From positions 1 through 5,482 of the forward strand of contig CALCDB010000203.1 in assembly GCA_937901395.1 (NCBI GenBank): a stretch of DNA of 5,482 nt. Direction: 5' to 3'. Made by a program: the position numbers and the translations under genes. How positions within the stretch are numbered: position 1 is the stretch's first letter; each line of letters starts with the position of its first letter. The notes under the pieces were generated by a model. That model was not told the DNA's origin and searched no databases. It saw only the letters and a program-made list of their open reading frames with translations. This stretch comes from an uncultured Verrucomicrobiota bacterium (GTDB lineage Bacteria > Verrucomicrobiota > Kiritimatiellia > RFP12 > UBA1067). Positions 5,331 through 5,482 of the stretch are shown here, piece after piece.

Positions 5331-5433
5331 TCATGAAACGCGAAAACACCATCCATGTATAGTCCATCTAGTCCCACTATTCCATCTAGAATCTCTATTA
5401 ACCTTTATCGAAGCCGATCGCAAAGAGGAAATA
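5331..5433. other. Intergenic gap between the toxin promoter and a divergent gene
   Basis: No reading frame or RNA gene was recognised in these 103 bp. No missing 5' part of the toxin is present. The gap holds a degenerate 9-bp repeat and must contain the promoter of the plus-strand gene, for which I see no convincing -35/-10 pair. Confidence 0.5.
5360..5395. repeat. Degenerate 9-bp tandem repeat
   Basis: TAGTCCATC, TAGTCCCAC, TATTCCATC and a looser TAGAATCTC follow each other at exact 9-bp spacing. The first three units differ at only one to three positions. The tract is short, so this is either a young or a decaying minisatellite. Confidence 0.55.
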
Positions 5434-5482
5434 ATGCTAAAAATATGCACTTTTCATGTTGAGCAAGTGCACGACTCAGAAA
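5434..5482 (+). CDS. Start of an unidentified divergent gene (runs off the right edge)
   Basis: ATG at 5434 follows AGAGGA with 4 nt between, a strong SD. The frame is open for 16 codons to the window edge, reading MLKICTFHVEQVHDSE. A start like MLKI.tFhVeq is seen in several hypothetical and hydrolase-type proteins, but 16 residues are too few to name a family. It is transcribed away from the toxin unit. Confidence 0.45.
   Translation, partial: MLKICTFHVEQVHDSE

Noticed and set aside
5360..5395. CRISPR array
   Set aside because: The units are 9 bp, imperfect and contiguous, with no spacers.

Overview
The window looks like a piece of a Verrucomicrobiota/Kiritimatiellota- or Lentisphaerota-type (PVC superphylum) bacterium, probably gut-associated. 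This is inferred from the style of its main gene, a giant secreted protein mixing LamG-like domains with autotransporter-type beta-strand repeats; there is no taxonomic marker gene. Nearly all real coding is on the minus strand.

Positions 1-4587 are one uninterrupted minus-strand reading frame of 1529 codons that runs off the left edge. I translated it throughout and found no stop. It starts with a signal peptide, carries two LamG-like modules that each end in the same AAYKFP motif, then a beta-sandwich-like domain, then about 830 residues of Thr/Gly/Asn-rich beta-repeat sequence with three PATR-like repeats and a 36-residue repeat. The C-terminus, which would show the anchoring or export mechanism, lies outside the window. 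The many plus-strand open frames over this region are antisense shadows.

Positions 4588-4845 are the control region of that gene: a good SD, a purine-rich leader with a possible 16-codon upstream ORF, an 8-bp-stem hairpin, and a TTGACA / TATTAT promoter with 18-bp spacing. A perfect 12-bp inverted repeat flanks the promoter, and a G8 tract sits at its far arm.

Positions 4846-5330 hold a second, small minus-strand unit: a RelE/HigB (Gp49-like) toxin that lacks its usual N-terminal third, and a short ORF overlapping its stop by GTGA that sits where the HigA antitoxin should be but has no HTH. This unit is headed by a second copy of the same 84-bp promoter-hairpin-leader module that precedes the giant gene. 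The module abuts the truncation point of the toxin.

Positions 5331-5482 hold a short degenerate 9-bp repeat and, on the plus strand, the start of a divergent unidentified gene that leaves the window on the right.

The most unusual content is the duplicated promoter/leader cassette, which drives both a surface-protein gene and a broken-looking toxin gene, and the possibility that the surface-protein copy is invertible.
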